NCBI RefSeq assembly: GCF_003990185.1
Contig: NZ_RZHF01000008.1
Location: 1 to 64,000, forward strand
DNA length: 64,000 bases
Direction of reading: 5' to 3'
Source: Vreelandella nanhaiensis
Lineage (GTDB): Bacteria > Pseudomonadota > Gammaproteobacteria > Pseudomonadales > Halomonadaceae
The stretch's first letter is position 1. Each line of letters starts with the position of its first letter. The notes under the pieces were generated by a model, which was given only the letters and a program-made list of their open reading frames with translations, was not told the DNA's origin and did not search any database. The position numbers and the translations under genes were made by a program. This document shows positions 1-8,469 of this stretch, in pieces.

Positions 1-732
1 GCCCACCAGCTCGCCGAGCCCCTGGGCGCCTTGCTGGTTGAGTTGGCGGGGGATTACACCCATGTGCTGGCCAGCGCCTCCACCACGGGTAAAAACGTGC
101 TGCCGCGGTTGGCGGCGCTGAAAGATGTCAGCCAGCTGTCTGACGTTATCGCGGTGGAAAGCGCGGATACGTTCAAGCGCTCCATCTACGCGGGCAACGC
201 CATCGCCACGGTGAAGAGCGACGACACCCTCAAGGTACTGACGGTCCGTACCACCGCGTTTGATGCGGTCAGCGACACGGGCAGCGCCACGGTGGAAGCC
301 GTGGACGTGGTGGTCGAGAACACCCAGTCGCGCTTTGTAAAACAAGAGCTGGCGCAGTCAGATCGCCCGGAACTGGGCGGTGCCAAGGTGGTGATCTCCG
401 GTGGCCGTGGCATGGGCAACGGCGACAACTTCAAGCTGCTCAACGGCATTGCCGACAAGCTGGGCGCGGCCGTAGGTGCCTCGCGTGCCGCGGTGGACGC
501 AGGTTTTGTGCCCAATGACATGCAGGTTGGCCAGACGGGCAAGATCGTCGCCCCGGATCTGTACATTGCGGTAGGGATCTCCGGTGCCATCCAGCACCTG
601 GCGGGCATGAAGGACTCCAAAGTGATCGTGGCGATCAACAAGGACGACGAAGCGCCGATCTTCCAGGTGGCCGACTACGGCCTGGTCGGCGATCTGTTCG
701 AGATCCTGCCCGAGCTTGAGAGCAAGCTGTAA
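1..732 (+). CDS. etfA: Electron transfer flavoprotein alpha subunit (5' end outside window)
   Basis: The frame is open from base 1, so only the C-terminal 243 residues are present. EtfA pairs with EtfB to carry electrons from acyl-CoA dehydrogenases to ETF-ubiquinone oxidoreductase. The FAD-binding domain is intact: [12 protein letters not shown], then [39 protein letters not shown], and the [11 protein letters not shown] and ADYGLVGDL blocks typical of the family. It ends in a strong hairpin. Two acyl-CoA dehydrogenases lie 2-4 kb downstream on the other strand and would be natural electron donors, but that link is inference; etfB is presumably just upstream of the window. Confidence 0.97.
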   Translation, partial: AHQLAEPLGALLVELAGDYTHVLASASTTGKNVLPRLAALKDVSQLSDVIAVESADTFKRSIYAGNAIATVKSDDTLKVLTVRTTAFDAVSDTGSATVEAVDVVVENTQSRFVKQELAQSDRPELGGAKVVISGGRGMGNGDNFKLLNGIADKLGAAVGASRAAVDAGFVPNDMQVGQTGKIVAPDLYIAVGISGAIQHLAGMKDSKVIVAINKDDEAPIFQVADYGLVGDLFEILPELESKL

Positions 733-749
733 ATACTCCTGCATGCAAA

Positions 750-780
750 CCGCAAAAGGCCCTACTAGGGCCTTTTGCGG
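750..780 (+). terminator. Terminator hairpin after etfA
   Basis: A perfect 14-bp inverted repeat (arms 750-763 and 767-780) with a 3-nt loop starts 18 bases after the etfA stop codon. The 3' arm contains TTTT but no long T tract follows. It lies just before the next gene, so it probably separates the two transcripts. Confidence 0.8.
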
Positions 781-813
781 TATTGCCTCACAATAACAAC
801 AGATGAGCTTCCC

Positions 814-1773
814 ATGCTAATGCGCCTAACCGCCTCGTTAACCTTACCGGTCATCGGCTCCCCGATGTTTATCGTCTCTGGTCCTGAACTGGTCATCGCC
901 CAGTGCGAGGCAGGGATTATTGGTGCTTTTCCGGCGCTTAACGCCCGCCCAGCAGAAGCCCTTCGGGAATGGCTACAGCGTATCACCCAGGCTCTCGCTG
1001 AGCATGATAAGCGCCACCCGGATAGGCCATCGGCGCCCTTTGCCGTTAACCAGATCGTGCACCCCACCAACGATCGACTGGAGCATGATGTTGGGCTATG
1101 TGCCGAGTTCAAGGTGCCGCTGGTGATTACCAGCCTTCATGCGCCTGATCGGGTGGTAGAGCAGGTGCATGCGTATGGAGGGCTTGTTTTTCATGACGTC
1201 ACCACGTTGCGCCACGCCAGAAAAGCCATTGATGCGGGAGTTGACGGGCTAATATTGGTGTGCCACGGCGCAGGGGGCCATGCCGGGCGGTTAAACCCCT
1301 TTGCCTTTGTGGCGGAGGTGCGACGCTTTTATGATGGCCCGCTGGTACTTGCGGGGGCGATTACACAGGGTGAGCAAATTGTGGCTGCTCAGGCGCTCGG
1401 TGTGGATCTGGTATATATGGGAACGCGCTTTATCGCCACTCAAGAAGCCAATGCACAGGCTGCCTATAAACAGATGGTGCTGGATGCGGGTGCGGAAGAT
1501 ATTGTCTATACCAATCTGTTTACCGGCGTACACGGTAATTATTTGCGCCAAAGTATTGAGCAGGCAGGACTAGACCCGGACGCGCTACCTGAAGGTGAAA
1601 AAACGGCGATGCGTTACGGCTCGGGCGGCAGCAGCAAGGCAAAGGCATGGCGAGATATCTGGGGTGCGGGGCAGGGCGTGGGGAGTATTACAGCGCTAAA
1701 CAGCGTGGCCGAAGAAGTAGCCACGCTGCATGCAGACTATCGAAAAGTGCTGGATCACTTGCGGCGATGTTGA
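814..1773 (+). CDS. Nitronate monooxygenase (2-nitropropane dioxygenase family)
   Basis: This is a 319-residue FMN-dependent TIM-barrel enzyme of the NMO family, which oxidises toxic alkyl nitronates such as propionate 3-nitronate. Visible features are the N-terminal PVIGSPMFIVSGPELV flavin strand, the CHGAGGHAG segment carrying the conserved histidine, the AGAITQGEQIVAAQALG phosphate-binding region and GTRFIATQEA. I chose the ATG at 814; the ATG at 820 is a near-equal alternative and neither has a strong ribosome binding site. The open frame reaches back to a TTG at 775, but that lies inside the etfA terminator. The 3' end overlaps the convergent crotonase gene by 19 bases. Confidence 0.9.
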   Translation: MLMRLTASLTLPVIGSPMFIVSGPELVIAQCEAGIIGAFPALNARPAEALREWLQRITQALAEHDKRHPDRPSAPFAVNQIVHPTNDRLEHDVGLCAEFKVPLVITSLHAPDRVVEQVHAYGGLVFHDVTTLRHARKAIDAGVDGLILVCHGAGGHAGRLNPFAFVAEVRRFYDGPLVLAGAITQGEQIVAAQALGVDLVYMGTRFIATQEANAQAAYKQMVLDAGAEDIVYTNLFTGVHGNYLRQSIEQAGLDPDALPEGEKTAMRYGSGGSSKAKAWRDIWGAGQGVGSITALNSVAEEVATLHADYRKVLDHLRRC

Positions 1774-2534
1774 CGAAACGCGGCAACCCGCGCTTGGAAG
1801 TCGTCAGTTGCCTTGCACTGATCCTGAAGTTCGCCTTCAAGTTGCATGGTATCGCCAAGCGAGCGCTCTGCCGCTTCACGTAACGCCCGCTTGGTCGCAC
1901 TTAACGCCTGGGGTGATTGTGCTACCAGTGCATGTGCCAGTAAACGGGCCTCTTCTAATACCCGGTTGTCCTCGACAGCTCGGTTGGCCAAACCGAGCGT
2001 TACGCAGTGCTCAGCTGAAATCGGTGTTGCCAGAGCGGCCATCTCAAACGCCTGGGCATGACCAAGCTGGCGAACCAAATGCCAGCAGGCGCCTCCGTCA
2101 GGGATCAGGCCAATATTGATAAAGGCGAGCTTCAGGTAGGCAGAGCGGCCCATCACCACCATGTCGCTGGCAAGAACATAGGACACGCCAATACCCGCCG
2201 CCGCTCCACTAACCGCAGCAATTACCGGTTTATCCATAGCCATTAAACTGCGTAGTGCAGGCAGGAAAAGCTTTTCCAAACGCTTGCTGGCAGGCTGGGA
2301 GGTTGGCTTGTCAAATTCCGCCAGATCAGCGCCAGCACAAAACGCGCTGCCTTCGCCGCGCAGAATCACGCAGCGGACCCGCTGATCATCCGCCACTGCT
2401 GCCAGCGCTTCATTGAGTGCCAGTGCTGTGGCTTCATTCAAGGCATTGCGTACGTCCGGGCGAGCAATCGTTACCTCGACAATGCCATGTTGAATTTCAC
2501 TGACGTTGACCAAGTCCCGTATGTGATCAGACAC
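1755..2534 (-). CDS. Enoyl-CoA hydratase/isomerase family protein (PaaG-like)
   Basis: This 259-residue crotonase-fold protein has the oxyanion-hole segment AFCAGADLAEF and the helix-start SGAAAGIGVSYVLASD. At the first catalytic glutamate of classical hydratases it reads AFINIGLIPDGG, the arrangement seen in PaaG-type isomerases, while the second position keeps Glu (AFEMAA). That argues for isomerase or ring-modifying chemistry over simple hydration, as inference. The start is GTG at 2534, preceded by a near-perfect AAGGAGG five bases away. It is the last gene of a minus-strand acyl-CoA operon, 10 bases after the preceding dehydrogenase gene. Confidence 0.9.
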   Translation of the reverse strand: MSDHIRDLVNVSEIQHGIVEVTIARPDVRNALNEATALALNEALAAVADDQRVRCVILRGEGSAFCAGADLAEFDKPTSQPASKRLEKLFLPALRSLMAMDKPVIAAVSGAAAGIGVSYVLASDMVVMGRSAYLKLAFINIGLIPDGGACWHLVRQLGHAQAFEMAALATPISAEHCVTLGLANRAVEDNRVLEEARLLAHALVAQSPQALSATKRALREAAERSLGDTMQLEGELQDQCKATDDFQARVAAFRQHRRK

Positions 2535-2544
2535 TCAACCCTCC

Positions 2545-3660
2545 TTAGGCAGCATTTAAAAGACTGCTTACCGTCTCCAGATGATAGTCGCTGTCGCCCA
2601 GGTAGTGGTCGAACATCACCAGATATTTGACATAGGGAGTGATATAACACTCTTCGGTCATGCCCATGGCACCATGAAGTTGGATAGCCTGTTCGGCGAT
2701 AAAGCGTGCTGACTCACCGCAGTACGCTTTGGCGGCGGCAATTTTGTAATCCCGCTCACTGCTTGGCAGGTCCAGACTAGTGGCAGCCAGAATCGCCATG
2801 GAACGAGACTGTTCAAGATGCAGATGCATATCCACCATACGGTGCTGCAACGCCTGAAAAGTTGAGAGTGGCAGCCCAAACTGCTTGCGCTCTTTTAAAT
2901 AGGCCAGGGTTTGATCACAAGCCACTTCCATGGCACCAATGGCTTCTGCGCAAAGTGCTGCCCGGCCTAGAGCCAGTACCTCGGCAAGTGCAGTACTCAC
3001 GTCTTCACTCAGGCAGTTTTCAAAAGGCAGCGTGACGTGTTCAAGGGTAAGGTCGCCAGCGGGTCTATCATCGATAGTGCGATAGAGACGCGTAGAGGTT
3101 CCTGATACGCCAGCAGGCACCATGAACAGGCCCAGCTTGCCATTATCAAGACGTGCGGTAACTAGCGTTGCTGCGGCGGCCTCCAGATTCAGTACTACCT
3201 CTTTTCTACCATTTAACTGCCACTGCCCATCACGCTGAATAGCTTGGCTGGATATCGTAAGAGCATCATATCGTGCGCTGTACTCCTGCCAGGCAAAGGC
3301 TAGCTGATGATCGCCCTCAAGCAGTGGCGCAAGCCAACGTGCTTGTTGCTTATCACTTGCGGTAAGTGCCAGCAATTGGCCAGGTAGTACCAAACCTGCA
3401 AGATAGGCTTCGGGTACCAGACCCCGCCCAAGCGACTGCATGATAATCATCAGATCAGTGCCATCGCCGCCTAGCCCACCTACCTCTTCACTGAAGGGCA
3501 TATGCAGTAGGCCAAGCTCAGAAAAGGTGCGCCACAATGCTCTAGTACCTGCAGGGGCGCCAAGCATGAGGCGGCGCTGCTCGGGAGAAACCTGGTCGGT
3601 CACCAAACGGGTGAGCGTCTCTTCGAGCATGCGTTGCTCGTCGGTTAAAGCAAAATCCAT
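2545..3660 (-). CDS. Acyl-CoA dehydrogenase, probable partner subunit
   Basis: A 371-residue acyl-CoA dehydrogenase with the alpha/beta/alpha ACAD fold: N-terminal MDFALTDEQRMLEETLTRLV, central FGLPLSTFQALQHRMVDM, and C-terminal QLHGAMGMTEECYITPYVK. The C-terminal pattern lacks the usual YEG-type catalytic segment and resembles the non-catalytic or half-site partner of two-gene (heterotetrameric) dehydrogenases known from steroid side-chain degradation. It is 10 bases after a second, different ACAD gene, which fits such a pair. The start has an AAGGAAG ribosome binding site. Substrate unknown. Confidence 0.92.
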   Translation of the reverse strand: MDFALTDEQRMLEETLTRLVTDQVSPEQRRLMLGAPAGTRALWRTFSELGLLHMPFSEEVGGLGGDGTDLMIIMQSLGRGLVPEAYLAGLVLPGQLLALTASDKQQARWLAPLLEGDHQLAFAWQEYSARYDALTISSQAIQRDGQWQLNGRKEVVLNLEAAAATLVTARLDNGKLGLFMVPAGVSGTSTRLYRTIDDRPAGDLTLEHVTLPFENCLSEDVSTALAEVLALGRAALCAEAIGAMEVACDQTLAYLKERKQFGLPLSTFQALQHRMVDMHLHLEQSRSMAILAATSLDLPSSERDYKIAAAKAYCGESARFIAEQAIQLHGAMGMTEECYITPYVKYLVMFDHYLGDSDYHLETVSSLLNAA

Positions 3661-3670
3661 GGCGACTTCC

Positions 3671-4864
3671 TTACATACCTAAAATGGTTTTGGCGACGAT
3701 ACTTTTTTGTATTTCATTGGCACCGCCATAAATCGACAATTTTCGGCGATTAAAGTACTGGGCGCTGGCGGCAGCGTTTTGGGCACTAGCTTCATCCAGG
3801 CCATCATCACCATGCAGGAAAGCGGGAAAGAACGGCAGGGCGGCGGGCCCTAGCGCACGGCGGGTAAGCTCACTGATTTCCTGGCGAAGCTCTGAACCGC
3901 GTATTTTCAGCAGCGAGCTTTCTGCACCGGGAACGCCGCCATCCCGGGCAGCCGCAATCACACGCAGGTTGGTAACTTCCAGCGCCATGAGTTCAAGTTC
4001 AGCCTTGAGGACACGGTGGCGGAAACTGGACTGCTCAAGAAGCGGTTTACCGCGATGCTCGATGCGGCTGGCCAGCGACTTCAGGTGGCGAAGCGCTTGC
4101 TTTGCATGACCCAGCCCTGCAATGCCCGTACGCTCATGAGTGAGCAGATATTTGGCATAAGTCCACCCTTGGCCTTCTTCACCAACACGGTTTTCAACCG
4201 GTACCTGGACGTTGTCTAAAAACACTTCATTAACCTCGTGGGCACCATCGAGGGTAATAATAGGGCGTACCGTGATTCCGGGGCTTTGCATGTCAATCAG
4301 CAGAAAGCTGATGCCTGCCTGTTTCTTGGCATGAGGGTCGGTGCGCACTAAGCAAAACAGCATGTTGGCGTGCTGGCCCAGCGTGGTCCAGGTTTTCTGG
4401 CCGTTAACGATGTAGTGACCGCCTTCGCGTACGGCGCGAGTATTCAAGCCTGCCAGATCAGAGCCTGCGCCTGGTTCTGAGTAGCCCTGGCACCACCAAT
4501 CCTGGTTGCGCAAAATGCGCGGCAGGTAATACTGCTGCTGCTCGACACTGCCGAATTTCATGATGACAGGCGCGACCATGTTAACGCCGAAGGGCACGAT
4601 GGTGGGGGCGTGGGCAGCCGCGCACTCTTCATCAAATATATGCCGTTGCACCGGCCCCCAGCCTGGGCCGCCGTGCTCCTTTGGCCAGTTGGCTGCAAGC
4701 CAGCCCTTTTCGCTGAGAATGTTCTGCCAGCGCAGGTGGTCATCGGCACGCAAGTGACGCCCCAAGCGCACGCGCTCGCTGATGTCCTGAGGTAGTGCAG
4801 TTACAAGGAAATGGCGCACCTCATCGCGAAAGGCCTGCTCTTCAGGGCTAAAGGTGAGGTTCAT
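3671..4864 (-). CDS. Acyl-CoA dehydrogenase
   Basis: A 397-residue FAD-dependent acyl-CoA dehydrogenase that would introduce the alpha-beta double bond and pass electrons to ETF. Family landmarks: MNLTFSPEEQAFRDEVRHFL, the flavin-contact GYSEPGAGSDLAGL and VNGQKTWTTLGQHAN segments, and the C-terminal YGGANEIQKSIVAKTILGM. The YGG in place of YEG is common in the FadE-like subfamily that works as mixed oligomers. Its ATG overlaps the stop of the upstream crotonase fusion by four bases (ATGA), so translation is probably coupled. Confidence 0.94.
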   Translation of the reverse strand: MNLTFSPEEQAFRDEVRHFLVTALPQDISERVRLGRHLRADDHLRWQNILSEKGWLAANWPKEHGGPGWGPVQRHIFDEECAAAHAPTIVPFGVNMVAPVIMKFGSVEQQQYYLPRILRNQDWWCQGYSEPGAGSDLAGLNTRAVREGGHYIVNGQKTWTTLGQHANMLFCLVRTDPHAKKQAGISFLLIDMQSPGITVRPIITLDGAHEVNEVFLDNVQVPVENRVGEEGQGWTYAKYLLTHERTGIAGLGHAKQALRHLKSLASRIEHRGKPLLEQSSFRHRVLKAELELMALEVTNLRVIAAARDGGVPGAESSLLKIRGSELRQEISELTRRALGPAALPFFPAFLHGDDGLDEASAQNAAASAQYFNRRKLSIYGGANEIQKSIVAKTILGM

Positions 4865-6300
4865 GATGATACCTCTTGGGTTGCAGTCTCCAAGGGAGAA
4901 TGTGTGAGCGTGGCCTGACGATGAGGCCCACCTAGATGGCGCGGGTAGCCCAGTACTTCAACGGCCAGCAGATCAATATCGCTTTCACGGTAGCAAAAGC
5001 CTTTTTGTGCAATGTGCGCACTCGCCTGTTCAAGAGCCGGGCGTGTTTCACCGCTTGTGGTCTGCCCAATGGCTGCATGCATTATCTCAAGCATGCTTTG
5101 CTGTTGGCTGACCACCACGTTTAAACGCAGAGCCTTGAGAGTAAGGGCAGCCCGCTGTTGAGTGAGCGGTTCGGCACTCAGCTTGGTGAGTTCCACCAAG
5201 CTGTCGTTGGCGGCGATGACCAGGCGTAGTGGGGTATCGCTATCGTTGTCCGTGCCGACTTCCTTGAGTGCAACCACAGGACAACCCACATTAACGTTTG
5301 CCGGGGTATAGGGTGCTAGTAAACACAGCTCAGTGGCAGTGCTTGGCTCACTGGTTAGGGTAATGCCTGCTCGTTGAGCCGCTTTTTTCAGGCGTTCGAA
5401 CAGCGGGTGCTCGCCCATTAGTGCCACGTTGTTAAAAGCGCTGGCGTTTTCAATGCCAGGCACCACATGCGGGCTGCGCGCGGCAAAAAAGAGATGAATA
5501 AGCCCGGCGCGCTGAGGGGAGTCCATACAGGCCAAAAACAGCTCGCGCTCGCGACGTAAGCCTTCCTTGAGCGTGTCGGAGGTTACACAAGCCTCGATCG
5601 CCTCGATAATGCGAAAGGGAGAGAACAGTTCGGAAGAATGCTGTTCGAGGTATTCACGCATTGAAGCGATTGCGCGAGGATTGGCCGCTGGTGCGGGAAG
5701 CTTGCCCGTGATCCGCGGCGTCTGGTTTCCCGCCAGTATTTCCTTGGCCGCCGCCAAGCCCGCTTCAAGCGGTGTCTGGGTATTGCTGATGGCATCGATG
5801 ATCCCCGCGTCAAGCGCTTCCTCTGCTTCAACGAAGCGTCCGCTGGTAATCATTTCCAATGCGCGCTCGACGCCCACCAGTCGCGGCAACCGCTGGGTAC
5901 CGCCTGCCCCCGGCAGCAGGCCAAGCTTGACCTCTGGTAGCCCTATGCGGGTACCCGGCAGTGCAACACGGTAATGGCAGCCCAGGGCTACCTCCAAGCC
6001 ACCGCCCAAGGCCGTACCGTGCAGGGCAGCAATGAGCGGTTTCGGGCAGGCTTCCAGTTGCGTAATCACATCGGGTAGCAAAGGTGCTTGTGGAGGCTTG
6101 CCAAACTCACGAATATCCGCGCCAGCAATGAATGTACGGCCCTCTGCGAGCACAACCAGCGCGTTAGCGTCCGTGTCGGCGATACCCTCATCAAGTGCGC
6201 TAACGAGGCCGCTGCGTACGGCGTGGCTCAGGGCATTAACCGGCGGATTGGCAATTTGAATAACGCCTATATTGCCATGGCGCTGATAATGAACGGACAT
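4861..6300 (-). CDS. Crotonase fused to a degenerate 3-hydroxyacyl-CoA dehydrogenase-like region
   Basis: 479 residues. Residues 1 to about 190 are a complete enoyl-CoA hydratase domain with AGADIREF, GTALGGGLEVALG and both catalytic glutamates (LPEVKLGLLPGAGG and ALEMITSG). A FadB/FadJ-like linker follows. Where the NAD-binding domain should start there is NNVALMGEHPLFERLKKAAQ with no GxGxxG loop, and the region is far shorter than in the 700-residue multifunctional enzymes. The C-terminus keeps the DIDLLAVEVLGYPRHLGGPH signature of the last FadB domain. I start at 6300 (MSVHYQRHG, GAGAG site upstream) rather than the open-frame ATG at 6351, which lies in a short tandem repeat. Hydratase activity is likely; dehydrogenase activity is doubtful. 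Confidence 0.85.
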   Translation of the reverse strand: MSVHYQRHGNIGVIQIANPPVNALSHAVRSGLVSALDEGIADTDANALVVLAEGRTFIAGADIREFGKPPQAPLLPDVITQLEACPKPLIAALHGTALGGGLEVALGCHYRVALPGTRIGLPEVKLGLLPGAGGTQRLPRLVGVERALEMITSGRFVEAEEALDAGIIDAISNTQTPLEAGLAAAKEILAGNQTPRITGKLPAPAANPRAIASMREYLEQHSSELFSPFRIIEAIEACVTSDTLKEGLRRERELFLACMDSPQRAGLIHLFFAARSPHVVPGIENASAFNNVALMGEHPLFERLKKAAQRAGITLTSEPSTATELCLLAPYTPANVNVGCPVVALKEVGTDNDSDTPLRLVIAANDSLVELTKLSAEPLTQQRAALTLKALRLNVVVSQQQSMLEIMHAAIGQTTSGETRPALEQASAHIAQKGFCYRESDIDLLAVEVLGYPRHLGGPHRQATLTHSPLETATQEVSS

Positions 6301-6312
6301 AGTGGGTCTCTC

Positions 6313-6354
6313 ATCGTTTGTATGATCAAGTTTGTATGATTGAGTTTGCATGAT
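6313..6354 (-). repeat. Three tandem 14-bp repeats before the crotonase-fusion gene
   Basis: Three consecutive 14-bp units (6313-6326, 6327-6340, 6341-6354) share the core TTTGTATGAT (third copy TTTGCATGAT). They sit 13 bases upstream of the chosen start codon, between the TRAP permease gene and the crotonase fusion. They could be an array of operator half sites or simple slippage product. Confidence 0.7.
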
Positions 6355-6387
6355 AGTTAGTCGAGGTCGCTCAGGACGCTCCAGCCA

Positions 6388-8397
6388 CTAGACAATAGAA
6401 GCATTAGGCGAGCGCTGATGATGACGCTGGCTCAAACGCGCCAGCAGCACGCCGGGTATCAGTGCTGCAACGGCCAGGCCGACTAATTCCCACTGGCTAA
6501 ACGGCACCATCCCTCCACCTGGAAGCGCCAATAGCAGCCCCGCTATCAGCACCAGCCCACGGATAACGATCTCCTGCAGTGTGCCGTAACCCAGTCTTCC
6601 AACTCCCATCAGATAGCCCTGCATGGCAGAGGCAAACAGGATGATGCCAATCACCGCTTGAACGAATACGGCGGCTATCATCAACGGCGCACCCTGCATG
6701 ATCAGCGCTGGGTTGAGCACGAACAGGAACGGAATAAAGTAAATTACGCTACCCAAGCGCATGGCCTGCAGGCCGGTTGCCATGGGACGGGCACCCGCAA
6801 CGGTCGCGGCCGCAAAAGCACCCAGTGCAACTGGAGGTGTAATAAAGCTCAACATTCCCCAATAAAGGATGAACATGTGAACGGCCATGGGGTCCAGCCC
6901 GCCGCCTTGAATCAACGCGGGTGCCAGCGCTACGGCTAGAAAGATATAGGCCGCGGTCACGGTCATGCCAATACCCAACACAAAGCTAGTCACTGCGCCC
7001 ATGATCAGCAGCAGTGGCACACTACCGCCTGCAATATTGATGAAATCGTTGGCAATGGTGCCGGAAAGCCCGGTCATTGAAAGCGCGCCGACCAACATGC
7101 CCACACCTGCCAGAATAGCGATAAGTTCGGCGAACAGCTTCGCCGCTGATGAGAGCGTATCGGCGACATCCGCCCAGCTCCAGCGGTTGTGCTTGGAAAG
7201 TTGGTTGAGTACTAGTAAAAGTGCTGTGGCATAAAAAGGCGCTACGGCCTCGCGCTGCATGATCAGCAGCATCCACACCAGTAACGCGAAGACAAAAATA
7301 AAGTACCAGCCCTCTTTCAGCGTTTGCTTGAGCGAGGGCAGCTCAATGGCGGGCAAACCCTTTATATTGTGACGCGCGGCGTAGGCATCGATCTGGATAA
7401 ACAGCCCCAGAAAATAAAGAATAGAAGGAATAACCGCGGCAAGGGCAACCGCTGAATAGGGAATATCCAGAAACATCGCCATGACAAACGCAGTAGCGCC
7501 CATGACAGGCGGCATTAACACGCCCCCCGTAGAGGCGCAGGCTTCCACCCCACCTGCAAAAGAGCGACTCATGCCGATACGCCGCATGGCCGGAATTGAA
7601 AGTACCCCGGTGGTTAACACGTTACTGATGACGCTACCGCTCATGGAACCCATCAGCCCGCTGGAGAAAATTGATACTTTGGCTGGGCCGCCGCGAACAT
7701 GGCCCAACAGCGCAAATGCCAGGTTAATGAAAAATTTTCCGCCACCGCTTTTTTGCAGCACAACGCCAAATACCAGAAAACCGATGACCAGTCCCGCAAA
7801 CGCCTGCAGCGGCACTCCCATGATGCTTTCCGTGCTCATGGTGTGATACATGGCGGTCTGTTCGAGGGTAGAGGGAAACGCCTGAATAGGCCCTGGAACA
7901 ATGTCAGCTACTAGCGGGTAAAGCGAAAATACGCCGGCTATAATGGCAATCGGTAAACCGCCTGCCCGGCGAGCTGCTTCAATGATCAATACCCAATAGG
8001 CATAGCTTGCGTAAATAGCGATATCGGGGGCCGAAAAGGCCCAGCCACGCTCCAGGATAGGCACCGCGTTGTACACAAAGTAACCACCAACGGCCAGCGT
8101 GATGGCACTCAGGGCATAGTCGTACCAGGGAATGGGCTGTTCTTGCTGATGGCTTCGGATAGGCCAGAGTAAGAACACTAGCGGCAGAAGTAGTGCAACA
8201 ACAGCATAATAGAACTGCGTTTCAAGCCCTGTCACAAAGGTCAGCAGGCCCAGGTTGAACAGGTAATCCAGTGTCATCAGCATCAAGATAACGGTGACAG
8301 ACGCAGGCACCCAACTCAGCGCGGAGGGAAGCTTGCGAATTTGGCTGATCTTTTCTTTGACCTGCTGATTGCTGGCAGGTGAAGTATCTGTAGTCAT
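6388..8397 (-). CDS. TRAP transporter permease, fused small and large subunits
   Basis: A 669-residue polytopic inner-membrane protein in which the DctQ-like (four-helix) and DctM-like (about twelve-helix) subunits are joined, the usual form in TAXI-type TRAP systems. Landmarks include FAGLVIGFLVFGVVLQKSGG, SGSVISNVLTTGVLSIP, ACASTGGVLMPPVMGATAFVMA and the FITPPVALGAFAAATVAGA segment near the end. It would import an organic acid with sodium ions together with the binding protein encoded 72 bases upstream. I start at 8397 (MTTDTSPAS); a longer frame to 8439 starts inside a duplicated copy of the start region. Confidence 0.94.
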   Translation of the reverse strand: MTTDTSPASNQQVKEKISQIRKLPSALSWVPASVTVILMLMTLDYLFNLGLLTFVTGLETQFYYAVVALLLPLVFLLWPIRSHQQEQPIPWYDYALSAITLAVGGYFVYNAVPILERGWAFSAPDIAIYASYAYWVLIIEAARRAGGLPIAIIAGVFSLYPLVADIVPGPIQAFPSTLEQTAMYHTMSTESIMGVPLQAFAGLVIGFLVFGVVLQKSGGGKFFINLAFALLGHVRGGPAKVSIFSSGLMGSMSGSVISNVLTTGVLSIPAMRRIGMSRSFAGGVEACASTGGVLMPPVMGATAFVMAMFLDIPYSAVALAAVIPSILYFLGLFIQIDAYAARHNIKGLPAIELPSLKQTLKEGWYFIFVFALLVWMLLIMQREAVAPFYATALLLVLNQLSKHNRWSWADVADTLSSAAKLFAELIAILAGVGMLVGALSMTGLSGTIANDFINIAGGSVPLLLIMGAVTSFVLGIGMTVTAAYIFLAVALAPALIQGGGLDPMAVHMFILYWGMLSFITPPVALGAFAAATVAGARPMATGLQAMRLGSVIYFIPFLFVLNPALIMQGAPLMIAAVFVQAVIGIILFASAMQGYLMGVGRLGYGTLQEIVIRGLVLIAGLLLALPGGGMVPFSQWELVGLAVAALIPGVLLARLSQRHHQRSPNASIV

Positions 8398-8418
8398 GGC
8401 AGGATATCTGTGGTCATG
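8374..8418. repeat. Imperfect tandem duplication of a start-codon region
   Basis: The 24 bases at 8374-8397, which hold the permease start codon and its first codons, recur imperfectly at 8398-8418 (both read GGCAGG, then TATCTGT, then GGTCAT or AGTCAT). On the minus strand the upstream copy gives an ATG followed by six codons and a stop that overlaps the true start, so a tiny decoy reading frame precedes the permease. Confidence 0.6.
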
Positions 8419-8469
8419 GAAGGATGCATCAATCAGCAAGAGGGGCGGCGAATGCCGCCCCGTAGCGTA

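Noticed and set aside
358..744. Long minus-strand frame inside etfA
   Set aside because: It is a codon-bias shadow of a clearly conserved gene on the plus strand; similar shadows throughout the window were left out.
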